Assembly (NCBI GenBank): GCA_021772095.1
Contig: JADYXR010000177.1
Location: forward strand, 1-53,146
Length of the DNA stretch: 53,146 nucleotides
Source: Candidatus Obscuribacter sp.
Lineage (GTDB): Bacteria > Cyanobacteriota > Vampirovibrionia > Obscuribacterales > Obscuribacteraceae
Reading direction: 5' to 3'
In this document: in pieces, positions 27,053-34,622 of the stretch
Numbering within the stretch: the first letter of the stretch is position 1
Layout of the letters: each line of letters begins with the position of its first letter
The notes under the pieces: model-generated
The model's input: only the letters and a program-made list of their open reading frames with translations
What the model was told of the DNA's origin: nothing
Database searches by the model: none
Program-made: the position numbers and the translations under genes

Positions 27053-27945
27053 GCGCTTGTTGACGTCTCCTTCTTGGTCTTCTCGGCGGCGGTGCTGCTG
27101 TCGACGGCATCGAGCGGCACCATTCGATTAATTGCCTGAATTATTCCAGGGGCGATCCCTTGAATACGTTCTGCCAATTTGCCCGGTGCAGTCATCACTA
27201 ATTCATGACTGCCCCCTTTTTTGAGGGCTGTCTCAATTTCCTTAACCGCTTGCTCTGTGGAAATAGAAAGAACTTCTCTCATCATCCATCCGCGGAAATT
27301 ATTTTCCTGAGCAATCAAAGTCGGGTTTTTAATGTCGGCAACAGAATTTTTTTCGAAGAATTCCGTCCGTACCCAGCCGGGGCAGACGGTGAGGACATCG
27401 ATGTTTTGTCCGGCAAACTCGGCGGCCATGCCATTCGACATCGCAGTCAGTGCGAACTTACTGGCCGAATAGCAGACGCTGCCTGCAAATGCGACTTTTC
27501 CTGCCACCGATGAAATATTGACGATTTTGCCGTAGCCCTGTTTTTTAAATTGCGGCAAAACTTTGTAGACGCTGTCCAGGCAAGCGAAAAAATTGACTTC
27601 GAAAACCTGACGCCAGTCGTCTGTTGTTAGATTTGAAACCAGTCCTGGAGTAGCTAAACCAGCATTATTGACGAGCAGATCGACGCCGCCGAATTCGCTA
27701 AGGCAGGTTTCGACCATCCGTTCGCGAACCGCCGGATCGGCAATATCGCCCACGACGGCAAAGCATTGACCGCCCTTCGCTTCCACCGCTTGTTTGGTTT
27801 TTTCCAAGGCCTCTGCGCTGCGGGCGTTAATCACCAACCGAGCTTTGTGCTCGGCGGCGAGGTGGATCGCTAGCCCCCGACCGATGCCAGTAGAGGCACC
27901 GGTGATTATGCCGGGGAATGCGGGTTTTAGCCCTGGTTTGGACAT
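27049..27945 (-). CDS. Short-chain dehydrogenase/reductase (SDR)
   Basis: Classical SDR of about 298 residues; NAD(P)H-dependent oxidoreductase, cytosolic or membrane-associated. Cofactor motif TGASTGIG at about 15-22, NNAG, catalytic Ser in NISSVAG, Tyr159 and Lys163 in YSASK, then PGWVRTEFF. The C-terminal extension after residue 230 (AVKEIETALKKGG..IQGIAPGIIQAINRMVP) resembles SDRs acting on lipids or acyl substrates, but substrate is not determined. ATG 27945 is preferred; the longer frame starts with GTG at 27984. It is coupled by a 4-nt overlap to the downstream Ser/Gly-tailed protein. Confidence 0.92.
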   Translation of the reverse strand: MSKPGLKPAFPGIITGASTGIGRGLAIHLAAEHKARLVINARSAEALEKTKQAVEAKGGQCFAVVGDIADPAVRERMVETCLSEFGGVDLLVNNAGLATPGLVSNLTTDDWRQVFEVNFFACLDSVYKVLPQFKKQGYGKIVNISSVAGKVAFAGSVCYSASKFALTAMSNGMAAEFAGQNIDVLTVCPGWVRTEFFEKNSVADIKNPTLIAQENNFRGWMMREVLSISTEQAVKEIETALKKGGSHELVMTAPGKLAERIQGIAPGIIQAINRMVPLDAVDSSTAAEKTKKETSTSA

Positions 27946-28045
27946 AGTGAGAACAGAACTGACCGATAGGTGATCAAAGATCACGAGATATAACGTCTTT
28001 CTTCCCAGTTAAATAGGTTTCTCTATCAGCTTCCGATAAAACGCC

Positions 28046-29512
28046 TCAAATTAGTATCAACAAAGTTTCCACGCCATAGAGCGCAAGGATCTTCGAGAAT
28101 TTCGGGTCGTAATCCGGCGATGAAAGCATCGTTGTGAAAGTATCGAGTGGACTGACGTGCTCCAATTCCTGTCGCATGTCTTCCAATTGTTGTTCGGCGA
28201 GTTTAGTTGGGCACTCTTCGATATTTAGCCGGACGCCGTTGAAAGCGAAATCGGCAATTGCGAAGTTCGCCGTCGCCAGTGCCAGCATGGCATAAAAATC
28301 GGTGATGTCGGCGGCCGGATAAATCGCTTTGATGATACCGTATCCGGTGGCTAGTGAAACCGCGATTCCTAGAAATAATGCGATCCAGGAAACTGCGTTG
28401 ACTGAACGCAAAAGTATCTTGATGATCGTCAGGCGAAAACTTTTTCGACGAATTTGTTCTGCCACCACGGCCAGTTCTTCGTAGAATGGTATCAAATGTC
28501 GTAACGCCAGTAAGGTTCGACCGAGAAAACCGGCTACCAGAGTGGATGTCCAGGCTACAATTGCAACCCAGGATGTCGGCAAAAACAACAGTGAAGTTAC
28601 CAGTGTGAAAATCACTCCGACCACACCGATAACGAAAAAATACCTGCCGATTTGATGGCGAGTTTTTTCGGGAACTAACAAACCTCGACGCAATAAACTT
28701 CTTCGCAATTCGACTTGAAAAGTTTGCTTGTAACCGGAGCTGGTAAAGTCGGCGACGATGCGCAGAATTCCTCCCGGAGAAAAATATTTTTTCAATTTTC
28801 TCGGGTCGGCGACCGTGTCGGAAATCATGCCGCGCAGCGATGTGCGAATGAAGTTGTAGAGAAACAGCAGACGCCGAGCGGCGGCAACAGGAGATTTGGC
28901 ACCAGCCATCACTTTATCTTTGCCGACTTGAATAGCCCAGTCCTTCACCGAGCGGCTGACGATTTTCCACATGTTTCGTTCGTAATCGGCCAGTCCTTCA
29001 GTAAAAGAAATGTCTTTGGATTTGACTGAACGCTGGATCAGATCGACCGTCGCGACTATCAATGTGTGATTAATATCGCCTCCTCTAACAAGATACGCAA
29101 TTTCGGCGGGGCGAAGTTTTCTAGAATCCATTAGCGATGTTGATAGAGGAAACGCAGTGGCGGCGATGCTCTGGACGACTGCTGGCGGCGAACTGCCAGT
29201 CGCGGTGATTGCGGTATTCGCCGACGGCGAACTGCTAGTCACGCTGATCGCCGAATTCATCGACGGCATCGCTTCGTTTTCTGTCACCGAAATTGCGGGC
29301 GCTGGCGAAACCGTAGCCGGAGTGGAAATTCCCTCGGCGATACTACCAGCAGTGCCGGACATCGTAGTCGGCAGGCGCTCGAAAAAGGTATCCAACTCCG
29401 AAAGCTGCGCGCCGCTAATGGAAAGCGCTCGCGTCAAAGCATATCGGGCGGCGACCAGACCGATAAGCAATCCGAAAAGCGATAGACATAACGCAGCGAT
29501 GGGAGTAATCAC
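28046..29512 (-). CDS. Multi-pass membrane protein of unknown function
   Basis: 488 residues. N-terminal membrane segment (about 5-22), an Ala/Ser/Thr/Pro-rich linker with repeats of the type SAISVTSSSPSA (about 50-120), then a helical domain starting LRPAEIAYLVRGGDINHTL. That start recalls the TIGR04222/DUF2207-type cytosolic domain (PAE-A-LL-GG), a tentative match. Four further hydrophobic segments lie between about 290 and 430, including FFVIGVVGVIFTLVTSLLF and ALFLGIAVSLATGYGII. ATG 29512 is the first start and has GGAACGG-like purines upstream. No partner gene makes its function clear. Confidence 0.75.
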   Translation of the reverse strand: MITPIAALCLSLFGLLIGLVAARYALTRALSISGAQLSELDTFFERLPTTMSGTAGSIAEGISTPATVSPAPAISVTENEAMPSMNSAISVTSSSPSANTAITATGSSPPAVVQSIAATAFPLSTSLMDSRKLRPAEIAYLVRGGDINHTLIVATVDLIQRSVKSKDISFTEGLADYERNMWKIVSRSVKDWAIQVGKDKVMAGAKSPVAAARRLLFLYNFIRTSLRGMISDTVADPRKLKKYFSPGGILRIVADFTSSGYKQTFQVELRRSLLRRGLLVPEKTRHQIGRYFFVIGVVGVIFTLVTSLLFLPTSWVAIVAWTSTLVAGFLGRTLLALRHLIPFYEELAVVAEQIRRKSFRLTIIKILLRSVNAVSWIALFLGIAVSLATGYGIIKAIYPAADITDFYAMLALATANFAIADFAFNGVRLNIEECPTKLAEQQLEDMRQELEHVSPLDTFTTMLSSPDYDPKFSKILALYGVETLLILI

Positions 29513-29545
29513 GTAACCGTTCCTTTCTCCCTATTTTAAACCTAT

Positions 29546-29581
29546 AAAAAATCGCCGTCCCGATTCCAGAGAACCAGGACG
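29546..29581 (-). terminator. Intrinsic terminator of the pseudo-receiver gene
   Basis: On the minus strand CGTCC-T-GGTTC, loop TCTG, GAATC-G-GGACG form an 11-bp stem (one T-G wobble in the middle and one G-T inside), followed by GCGATTTTTT. It lies 28 bp after the stop codon of the 29610-30026 gene and upstream of the next gene on that strand. Confidence 0.85.
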
Positions 29582-29609
29582 ACACCATTCGATCCAATAA
29601 AGTTGTTGT

Positions 29610-30026
29610 TTAGCCGGCTTTGGACAGGAGCGGCGTTTCGATTGCCGTGCCTCTGTACTTCGCTCCGGAGCGACGAATTGTTTCGAGCAACTTGTCCATC
29701 GATGAATAGGACGGCAAGAGCGCTTCAGGGGTTTGCTTGAATGTACCTTCCAACGGCAGGAAGTTTCCTTCTCTGATGCAAACCAGTGCTGGACACGATT
29801 GTCTCGATTTGAGCTGGCTGATCAGCGCCGGTAGGCTAGCTGATGTGGTCGGCAGGTTGTAGATCACAACGTCCGGCTTCGCTCTGCGAATTTGATCTTC
29901 GAGCTCGGTGCGGGCGACTGCGCTACCTACGATTTCGATGTCGTCGTACTGGTCGAGGAATAAGTGCAGCATGATTAACGCTGGCTCGTCCTGCTCTGCA
30001 ATAAAAACTTTGGTTGTTGTGTCCAT
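29610..30026 (-). CDS. Stand-alone pseudo-receiver (REC-like) protein
   Basis: 138 residues with the fold pattern of a CheY-type receiver: KVFIAEQDEPALIMLHLFL, then PDVVIYNLPTTSASLPALISQL, then CPALVCIREG and EALLPSYSSMDKLLETI. The phospho-acceptor position is Asn57 (YNLP instead of LDLP), and the usual Lys before the fifth helix is not visible. It therefore probably does not take up phosphate and would work by protein contact. It is monocistronic: there is 344 bp without a gene upstream and a terminator directly downstream. ATG 30026 has AGGGAC-like purines upstream. Confidence 0.78.
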   Translation of the reverse strand: MDTTTKVFIAEQDEPALIMLHLFLDQYDDIEIVGSAVARTELEDQIRRAKPDVVIYNLPTTSASLPALISQLKSRQSCPALVCIREGNFLPLEGTFKQTPEALLPSYSSMDKLLETIRRSGAKYRGTAIETPLLSKAG

Positions 30027-30370
30027 TTTCAGGGACTCCGAAAATTAAAGGACAGGGGATATCCCAAACCGCGATAACTGTTTCGCAGCTGAGAGTTACA
30101 GAAAGATGAAGAGAAACTGAAGACCACATAAGTGTATACCGACAAGTACTAAAAGAGAATATGTAGTACTCAGATCGAATATAGCGATCGTCAAGGCGTG
30201 AAATTGTGATGCTTTGTGCATCTTGAGTCTTTTGAACAGGTTGACACGAGCCATTCTTAACTAGATTTAGCTTCTTGCCAACACTGATGGGCAGTCGTTT
30301 TTTTGAGCAAAAAACTGTCGCTTCAACCGCAGCGCGGAACGCGAAGAGTTGCTCAAACAGCTGGTTCGTG
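30027..30370. other. Intergenic region between nadC and the pseudo-receiver gene
   Basis: 344 bp. The minus-strand segment at 30345-30300 could form a weak stem (CTGCG..CGaCAG) followed by TTTTTT and may end nadC transcription. A TTGACA at 30241 on the plus strand has no gene to drive and is not called. The promoter of the pseudo-receiver gene should lie here but is not distinct. Confidence 0.4.
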
Positions 30371-31333
30371 TTAGTTCGATCCAGCCGTTATTTCTAAAAT
30401 TTCGAGGCTCAGATCGACCGCTTTTACGGAGTGCGTTAGGGCGCCAATGGATATGTGATCCACCCCCTCGATTAGATATTGATCGATATTGGAAAGGGTG
30501 ATGCCGCCTGAGACTTCGATCTTACTTTTGCCCTGAATTTTGGCGATTGATTCGCGCACCAAGTCTGGTGTCATGTTGTCAAGCAGTATCTTTTCAACAC
30601 CAGTGGCAAGCGCCTCTTCGACTTCAGTGATATTGGTGACTTCCACTTCTATAGGTTGTTTGGCACCATGTTTTTTCCGCACGGCGTCTATCGCTTCAGT
30701 GATGCCACCAGCGACCCGAATGTGATTCTCTTTGATCAAAACGTTGTCGTACAACCCCATGCGATGGTTGGTGCCACCGGCGCACATGACCGCGTATTTT
30801 TCGAAGACACGCAGGCAGGGTGTGGTTTTGCGCGTGTCTAGAATTTTGATGCCAAAAGGTTTTGCCTTGTCGACAAACTGCCTGGTAAAAGTGGCGATGC
30901 CGGACATCCTTTGTATAAGGTTTAAACCGAGTCTTTCGGCCGCCAGGATTTTTCCTGAAGGACCGGACAGCTTGATGATTTCCTTTGGTTTGTGGGGCAG
31001 GCTCTCATCCGGTATGTAGGAACCTTCGGCGATCAAAATTTCGACATTGATGGCTTCGGAAAAACGTTTCATGACCAGAACGAAGATATCGAGACCGGCA
31101 ACCACTCCCGGTTCTTTCAATAAAACCGCGGCAGACGCCAACGAATCTTTGCCGATAATGGCGTCAGATGTCAGATCGATCGGACCGTCTAAACCAAGGT
31201 CTTCGGCAATCGCTAAGTCAATTGCCCGGTCGATCAGAGTTCTTGCGTTTGGCTCGGCAAGCAGTTGTTCGAAGCGATTATTGGATTCATTCGTTGCTTC
31301 ACGAGAGCTTGTGGTTTTGTCGGTCGATGGCAT
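30371..31333 (-). CDS. nadC: Nicotinate-nucleotide pyrophosphorylase (quinolinate phosphoribosyltransferase)
   Basis: Converts quinolinate and PRPP to nicotinate mononucleotide, CO2 and PPi in de novo NAD synthesis. 320 residues including a disordered N-terminal extension of about 25. Diagnostic motifs are all present: AEDLGLDGPIDLTSD, the ERLGLNLIQRMSGIAT helix, ILDTRKTTPCLR, GGTNHRMGLYDNVLIKENHI, EVEVTN, LLDNM, EVSGGIT and ISIGALTHSVKAVDLSLEI. Catalytic Arg, His and Lys are kept. No nadA or nadB is adjacent. ATG 31333 is the start; the gene is divergent from a small coiled-coil protein gene. Confidence 0.97.
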   Translation of the reverse strand: MPSTDKTTSSREATNESNNRFEQLLAEPNARTLIDRAIDLAIAEDLGLDGPIDLTSDAIIGKDSLASAAVLLKEPGVVAGLDIFVLVMKRFSEAINVEILIAEGSYIPDESLPHKPKEIIKLSGPSGKILAAERLGLNLIQRMSGIATFTRQFVDKAKPFGIKILDTRKTTPCLRVFEKYAVMCAGGTNHRMGLYDNVLIKENHIRVAGGITEAIDAVRKKHGAKQPIEVEVTNITEVEEALATGVEKILLDNMTPDLVRESIAKIQGKSKIEVSGGITLSNIDQYLIEGVDHISIGALTHSVKAVDLSLEILEITAGSN

Positions 31334-31509
31334 GAGCGTATTCCATTTAGATGAGCCTACAGACTGCTCTGGATTATATCGGAGAGAACAATGGTCAGAT
31401 TCATCCTGACACCGATGTAAACACTTGAGGAAGGCAGCTCAACTGTACTTGATTCTGAGGCTTGCATGGACCTATCATGTATTGACAAGCGTTTCAGGAG
31501 TTTTTTGTT

Positions 31510-31794
31510 GTGAATGCCAGAAAAGCCCTCAGGCTCGCCGTTTTGACATTGATAGTCGCATTGTCCTGGTCGGTGGGCTACGTTCAGGCTTATAGCAGCC
31601 TGGAAGTGACTAACAGCTTGAATAAAACTCGCGACGCCCTTCTCGACCAGCGCACTCACTTGAAGGAGCGTGCCGACTTGATTTCGCAAAAAATCGCCGA
31701 GTACAGCCGGCAGCTCGACGTCGTCAACTCGTACCTGCGTGATACGGATCGAAATCTCAGCGATGTCGAGGATGCGCTCAGGCGTGTGAGATAG
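31510..31794 (+). CDS. Small secreted coiled-coil protein
   Basis: 94 residues, no recognised family. A signal peptide or anchor (MNARKALRLAVLTLIVALSWSVGY, possible cleavage after VQA) is followed by one continuous heptad-patterned helix (about 28-94, SLEVTNSLNKTRDALLDQ..., ending EDALRRVR). GTG 31510 is supported by AGGAG at 31496-31500, nine nt upstream. Short exported coiled-coil proteins often act as structural partners, but no role can be assigned. Confidence 0.75.
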   Translation: MNARKALRLAVLTLIVALSWSVGYVQAYSSLEVTNSLNKTRDALLDQRTHLKERADLISQKIAEYSRQLDVVNSYLRDTDRNLSDVEDALRRVR

Positions 31795-31986
31795 AGGCAG
31801 GGACTGATTTTGCGATCCCCTAATTTTCGATATTTTTCAAAAAACAGAGGAAAAATCCGTGACATTCGGACCATTGGCATCTATTATTAGAAGGCGGTAA
31901 GCGAACCGACTCGCGGTGTGCGGTGTGCGTCGGTAACCGGTAGCAATCTCGATTTGCTGTAGTTTTAGGCTTTGAGGACATTGGTA

Positions 31987-32664
31987 ATGGCGAATTTGAA
32001 AAGTGGAAAAATTATGACGCTCGCTTTTACAGCGGCTCTGGCTCTGACGTTTGGTATGTTTAACTGCCAAATCGCATCAGCGGCTGATTCTTCTGAAGCG
32101 ACAAAACAAATTTCCACGGAAGCTCCGAATCAAACTTCGGAGTCGACAGAGACGAAGGCTAGCAGCAAAGATTCAGCCGACGGCGCCCACTGTCATATCA
32201 AACAAGCGACTTACAAGAAAATCTCCTGCGACAATCCACATGCCGCATGCGCCGAGTCGGAAAAAGTTATCGAAACTCTGAAACTCATGTCGCATCTCTA
32301 CTCTGAAGGCAATTTCGAAGAGTATTCTAAATATATAGATAATGATGTGACTACGTTTGACGAGAAAAACAAAAAGTACATCATGGGTAAAGCAGCAGTC
32401 GTCGAAAACATGAAGGCGCGCTGGAACGCTGCTCATGCAGGCGGAACACCAATCGTTAAGCTCTCGATCAATCATCCTTATGCTCAGGTCACAGGCGATC
32501 AAGCCGTTGTCACTTTCGAAGCGGTCAAAACAATTGGCGGAAAAGCGCCTGAGACCATGTCTTCGAGATGCACCGATATCTTCGTGAAGAAAGACGGAAC
32601 CTGGAAGAAGCTGCACTATCGCAGCCACTGGAAGAAGTGCAAAACGATTGCTAACGCCAGTTAG
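31987..32664 (+). CDS. Secreted SnoaL/NTF2-like domain protein
   Basis: 225 residues. Signal peptide (MANLKSGKIMTLAFTAALAL, cleavage about ASA-AD), a Ser/Thr/Glu-rich spacer, a Cys-containing stretch (HCHIKQATYKKISCDNPHAAC), then a DUF4440/SnoaL-like cone fold: ESEKVIETLKLMSHLYSEGNFEEYSKYI, TTFDEKN, GKAAVVENMKARW, the beta strands VTGDQAVVTFEA and the end FVKKDGTWKKLHYRSHW. Such folds bind small ligands or act as non-catalytic adaptors. ATG 31987 is preferred over TTG 31972 because GAGG sits 9 nt upstream. Confidence 0.82.
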   Translation: MANLKSGKIMTLAFTAALALTFGMFNCQIASAADSSEATKQISTEAPNQTSESTETKASSKDSADGAHCHIKQATYKKISCDNPHAACAESEKVIETLKLMSHLYSEGNFEEYSKYIDNDVTTFDEKNKKYIMGKAAVVENMKARWNAAHAGGTPIVKLSINHPYAQVTGDQAVVTFEAVKTIGGKAPETMSSRCTDIFVKKDGTWKKLHYRSHWKKCKTIANAS

Positions 32665-32989
32665 TCGTTAGTTTGTCGGCCTGGAACGTTCTTTAGAGCG
32701 CGTGCGCAACGGCTTCACGTGGCAGTCAACGCGCGTACTCGTTTAGATCGCGAGACTTAGTGTGGCATTCGCTTGAATATAGAACGGGTGTCGCTCCAAA
32801 TCCGTCGCGCGTCATTGGCGAAGATGATTTTCTACGTAACCAATTGGCTACGTCAATTTCGACGTGTGGCCAGCATATTCAGCTTCTTCAGAAGGGACTT
32901 GCTCCTCTGAACGTAATTTAGGCTATATGAATGTAGGGAACCGGATCAAAATCCTCCCGTCCAACAAGCAGATTCGTGGAGCTGTACAA
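32665..32989. other. Intergenic region upstream of the hydrolase gene
   Basis: 325 bp. The hydrolase frame is open back to 32864, but that extension is compositionally unlike the protein and lacks a ribosome-binding site. No promoter, RNA or repeat stands out. Confidence 0.4.
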
Positions 32990-33700
32990 ATGACATTCGA
33001 CCGTGAAATAACTATCGAAACGGCTAATGGACGCCTGTCCGGCAGTCTTTGCGTGCCGTTCCATTCACCAGCGATCGTGCTGTTCGCCCATGGAACAGGC
33101 AGCAGCAGGAACAGTCCTCGCAATCAATTCGTCGCGCAGCAACTGCAGAAGGTTGGTTTGAGCACGCTGATGCTTGATTTGCTGACGTCGCAGGAAGAAA
33201 CCGTGGATGAGTTGAACGGTCATAAGCGTTTCGACATTGAATTGCTTTCGCTCCGAGTTTCACAGGCGATCGAGTGGCTTGGCATCGATGCCTCGACGCA
33301 TGATTTACCGATTGGTTTGTTTGGTGCCAGCACCGGCAGTGCCGCTGCAATGGTTGCTGCCGCTAAAAATACAAAAGTGAAAGCAGTGGTGTCACGTGGT
33401 GGTCGCGTCGATCTGGCGACTGATTTTCTACCGATGGTCGAGGCACCGACGCTACTGATAGTTGGTCAGAACGACCAGCCCGTGCTGAATCTCAACACTC
33501 TAGCGATTGAACTTTTGAAATGTCCCAAGCAACTCAAAATTATTCCTGACGCCTCGCATCTTTTTGAAGAACCTGGTGCGCTGGATCAAGTTGCTGCGCA
33601 AGCGTCGATTTGGTTCTGCAAATATTTGGCGCCGGGTCTTCCACTTCAGGAAGAACTAGAGCCTGAGCTAGAAGCGGTGCAGTCTAATTTGCCGACCTGA
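32990..33700 (+). CDS. Alpha/beta hydrolase of the dienelactone-hydrolase-like group
   Basis: 236 residues. Oxyanion strand VLFAHGTGSSRNSPRN, nucleophile elbow GLFGASTGSAA with Ser114, acid Asp162 in VGQNDQPV and His190 in DASHLFEE complete a catalytic triad. True dienelactone hydrolases use Cys, so this is a Ser variant. It lacks a signal peptide. ATG 32990 has GGAG 8-9 nt upstream and starts the first beta strand pair (DREITIETANGRLSGSL); upstream in-frame starts are unlikely. The convergent neighbour is a COG1926 phosphoribosyltransferase. In many bacteria these two domains occur as one fused protein, so a joint role is likely though its chemistry is not established. Confidence 0.9.
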   Translation: MTFDREITIETANGRLSGSLCVPFHSPAIVLFAHGTGSSRNSPRNQFVAQQLQKVGLSTLMLDLLTSQEETVDELNGHKRFDIELLSLRVSQAIEWLGIDASTHDLPIGLFGASTGSAAAMVAAAKNTKVKAVVSRGGRVDLATDFLPMVEAPTLLIVGQNDQPVLNLNTLAIELLKCPKQLKIIPDASHLFEEPGALDQVAAQASIWFCKYLAPGLPLQEELEPELEAVQSNLPT

Positions 33701-33720
33701 GTTTTTGTCGCGACAAACTC
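33699..33720. repeat. Near-perfect palindrome at the hydrolase stop codon
   Basis: GAGTTTTTGTCG and CGACAAACTC form a palindrome (core TTGTCGCGACAA) with two unpaired T in the left arm. It lies between convergent genes; there is no T tract after it, so it is not a standard terminator. Confidence 0.5.
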
Positions 33721-33818
33721 GCTAAAAGCATTTACCGAGCATCGCGACGCATCGACCGACATTGGCATCCCGTCAGGGTTTATTCGTTGAGCGAGAAGGT
33801 TTGCACGAGCAGCCGAGT

Positions 33819-34466
33819 CTATGCCGCTTCGAAATGTGAGCGTTCAAGTAGTTTGCAAACTTCTTGATCGGTTGTCTGCGTGAAATCTTCGTACCATGCG
33901 CCGACTGATTGGAAGTCGGCTGGCGTGGTTAAACAAACGATTTCGTCAACGGATTTTTTCAGCGTAGCGCAAGATTCTTTTGATGAAACCGGAACGGCGA
34001 TCACGATTTTGCGCGGTTGTTGTTTCTTCAACGCGTTGACCGCGGCCTGCATGGAAGCGCCGGTGGCTAAGCCGTCATCGACCAGAATTATCGTTTTGTT
34101 CTCACGCTCCAGGGCGGCATGACCTTGCCTGTACAGGCTCTCTCTGCGCTCCAGTTCTAATGCTTCTCTGCGTGCTACCGCTTCGATGTCGTTGGTTGAG
34201 ATGCGCAGATATGAAATCAATTCTTTGTTTAAAACGAGCACGTTGCCGCTCGCCATCGCACCCATGGCTAACTCTGGTTGGCTCGGCACACCGAGTTTGC
34301 GCACGATAAATATGTCGAGTGGTGCCTGGAGCTTCTGGGCGATTTCGAAGGCGACTGGAACCCCGCCACGGGGCAATCCCAGCACAATGACGTCGTCGGC
34401 ATCGCGATACTCTAGAAGCATCTGAGATAGCTTCCTGCCGGCGTCATGTCTGTTATGGAAGATCAT
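33819..34466 (-). CDS. Predicted phosphoribosyltransferase (COG1926)
   Basis: 215 residues, PRTase type I fold. The PRPP-binding loop is IILVDDGLATGASM (126-139). The N-terminal signature FHNRHDAGRKLSQML and LGLPRGGVPVAFEIAQKL, FIVRKLGVPSQPELAMGAM are typical of the COG1926 family, whose substrate is unknown. ATG 34466 is supported by AGGTGA about 5 nt upstream; an in-frame GTG three codons earlier is less likely. It faces the Ser hydrolase, its usual fusion partner, across a 118-bp convergent gap. Confidence 0.92.
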   Translation of the reverse strand: MIFHNRHDAGRKLSQMLLEYRDADDVIVLGLPRGGVPVAFEIAQKLQAPLDIFIVRKLGVPSQPELAMGAMASGNVLVLNKELISYLRISTNDIEAVARREALELERRESLYRQGHAALERENKTIILVDDGLATGASMQAAVNALKKQQPRKIVIAVPVSSKESCATLKKSVDEIVCLTTPADFQSVGAWYEDFTQTTDQEVCKLLERSHFEAA

Positions 34467-34622
34467 TTCGATCACCTGTTATTGCCACAGGAGACTTTGA
34501 GCCGCTTGTTTCAACGTGTTTGACCAGATTCGTTCGGGCTAACCTATTGTCCTGGCGACCAAAGTCTTTTGGCAGACGCAGAATTTCCCGGAGAGTTCCA
34601 ATTATTTTCGACGCCTGATCAG

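Noticed and set aside
30241..30267. TTGACA..TAGATT promoter-like pair on the plus strand
   Set aside because: Spacer is only 15 bp and no plus-strand gene follows.
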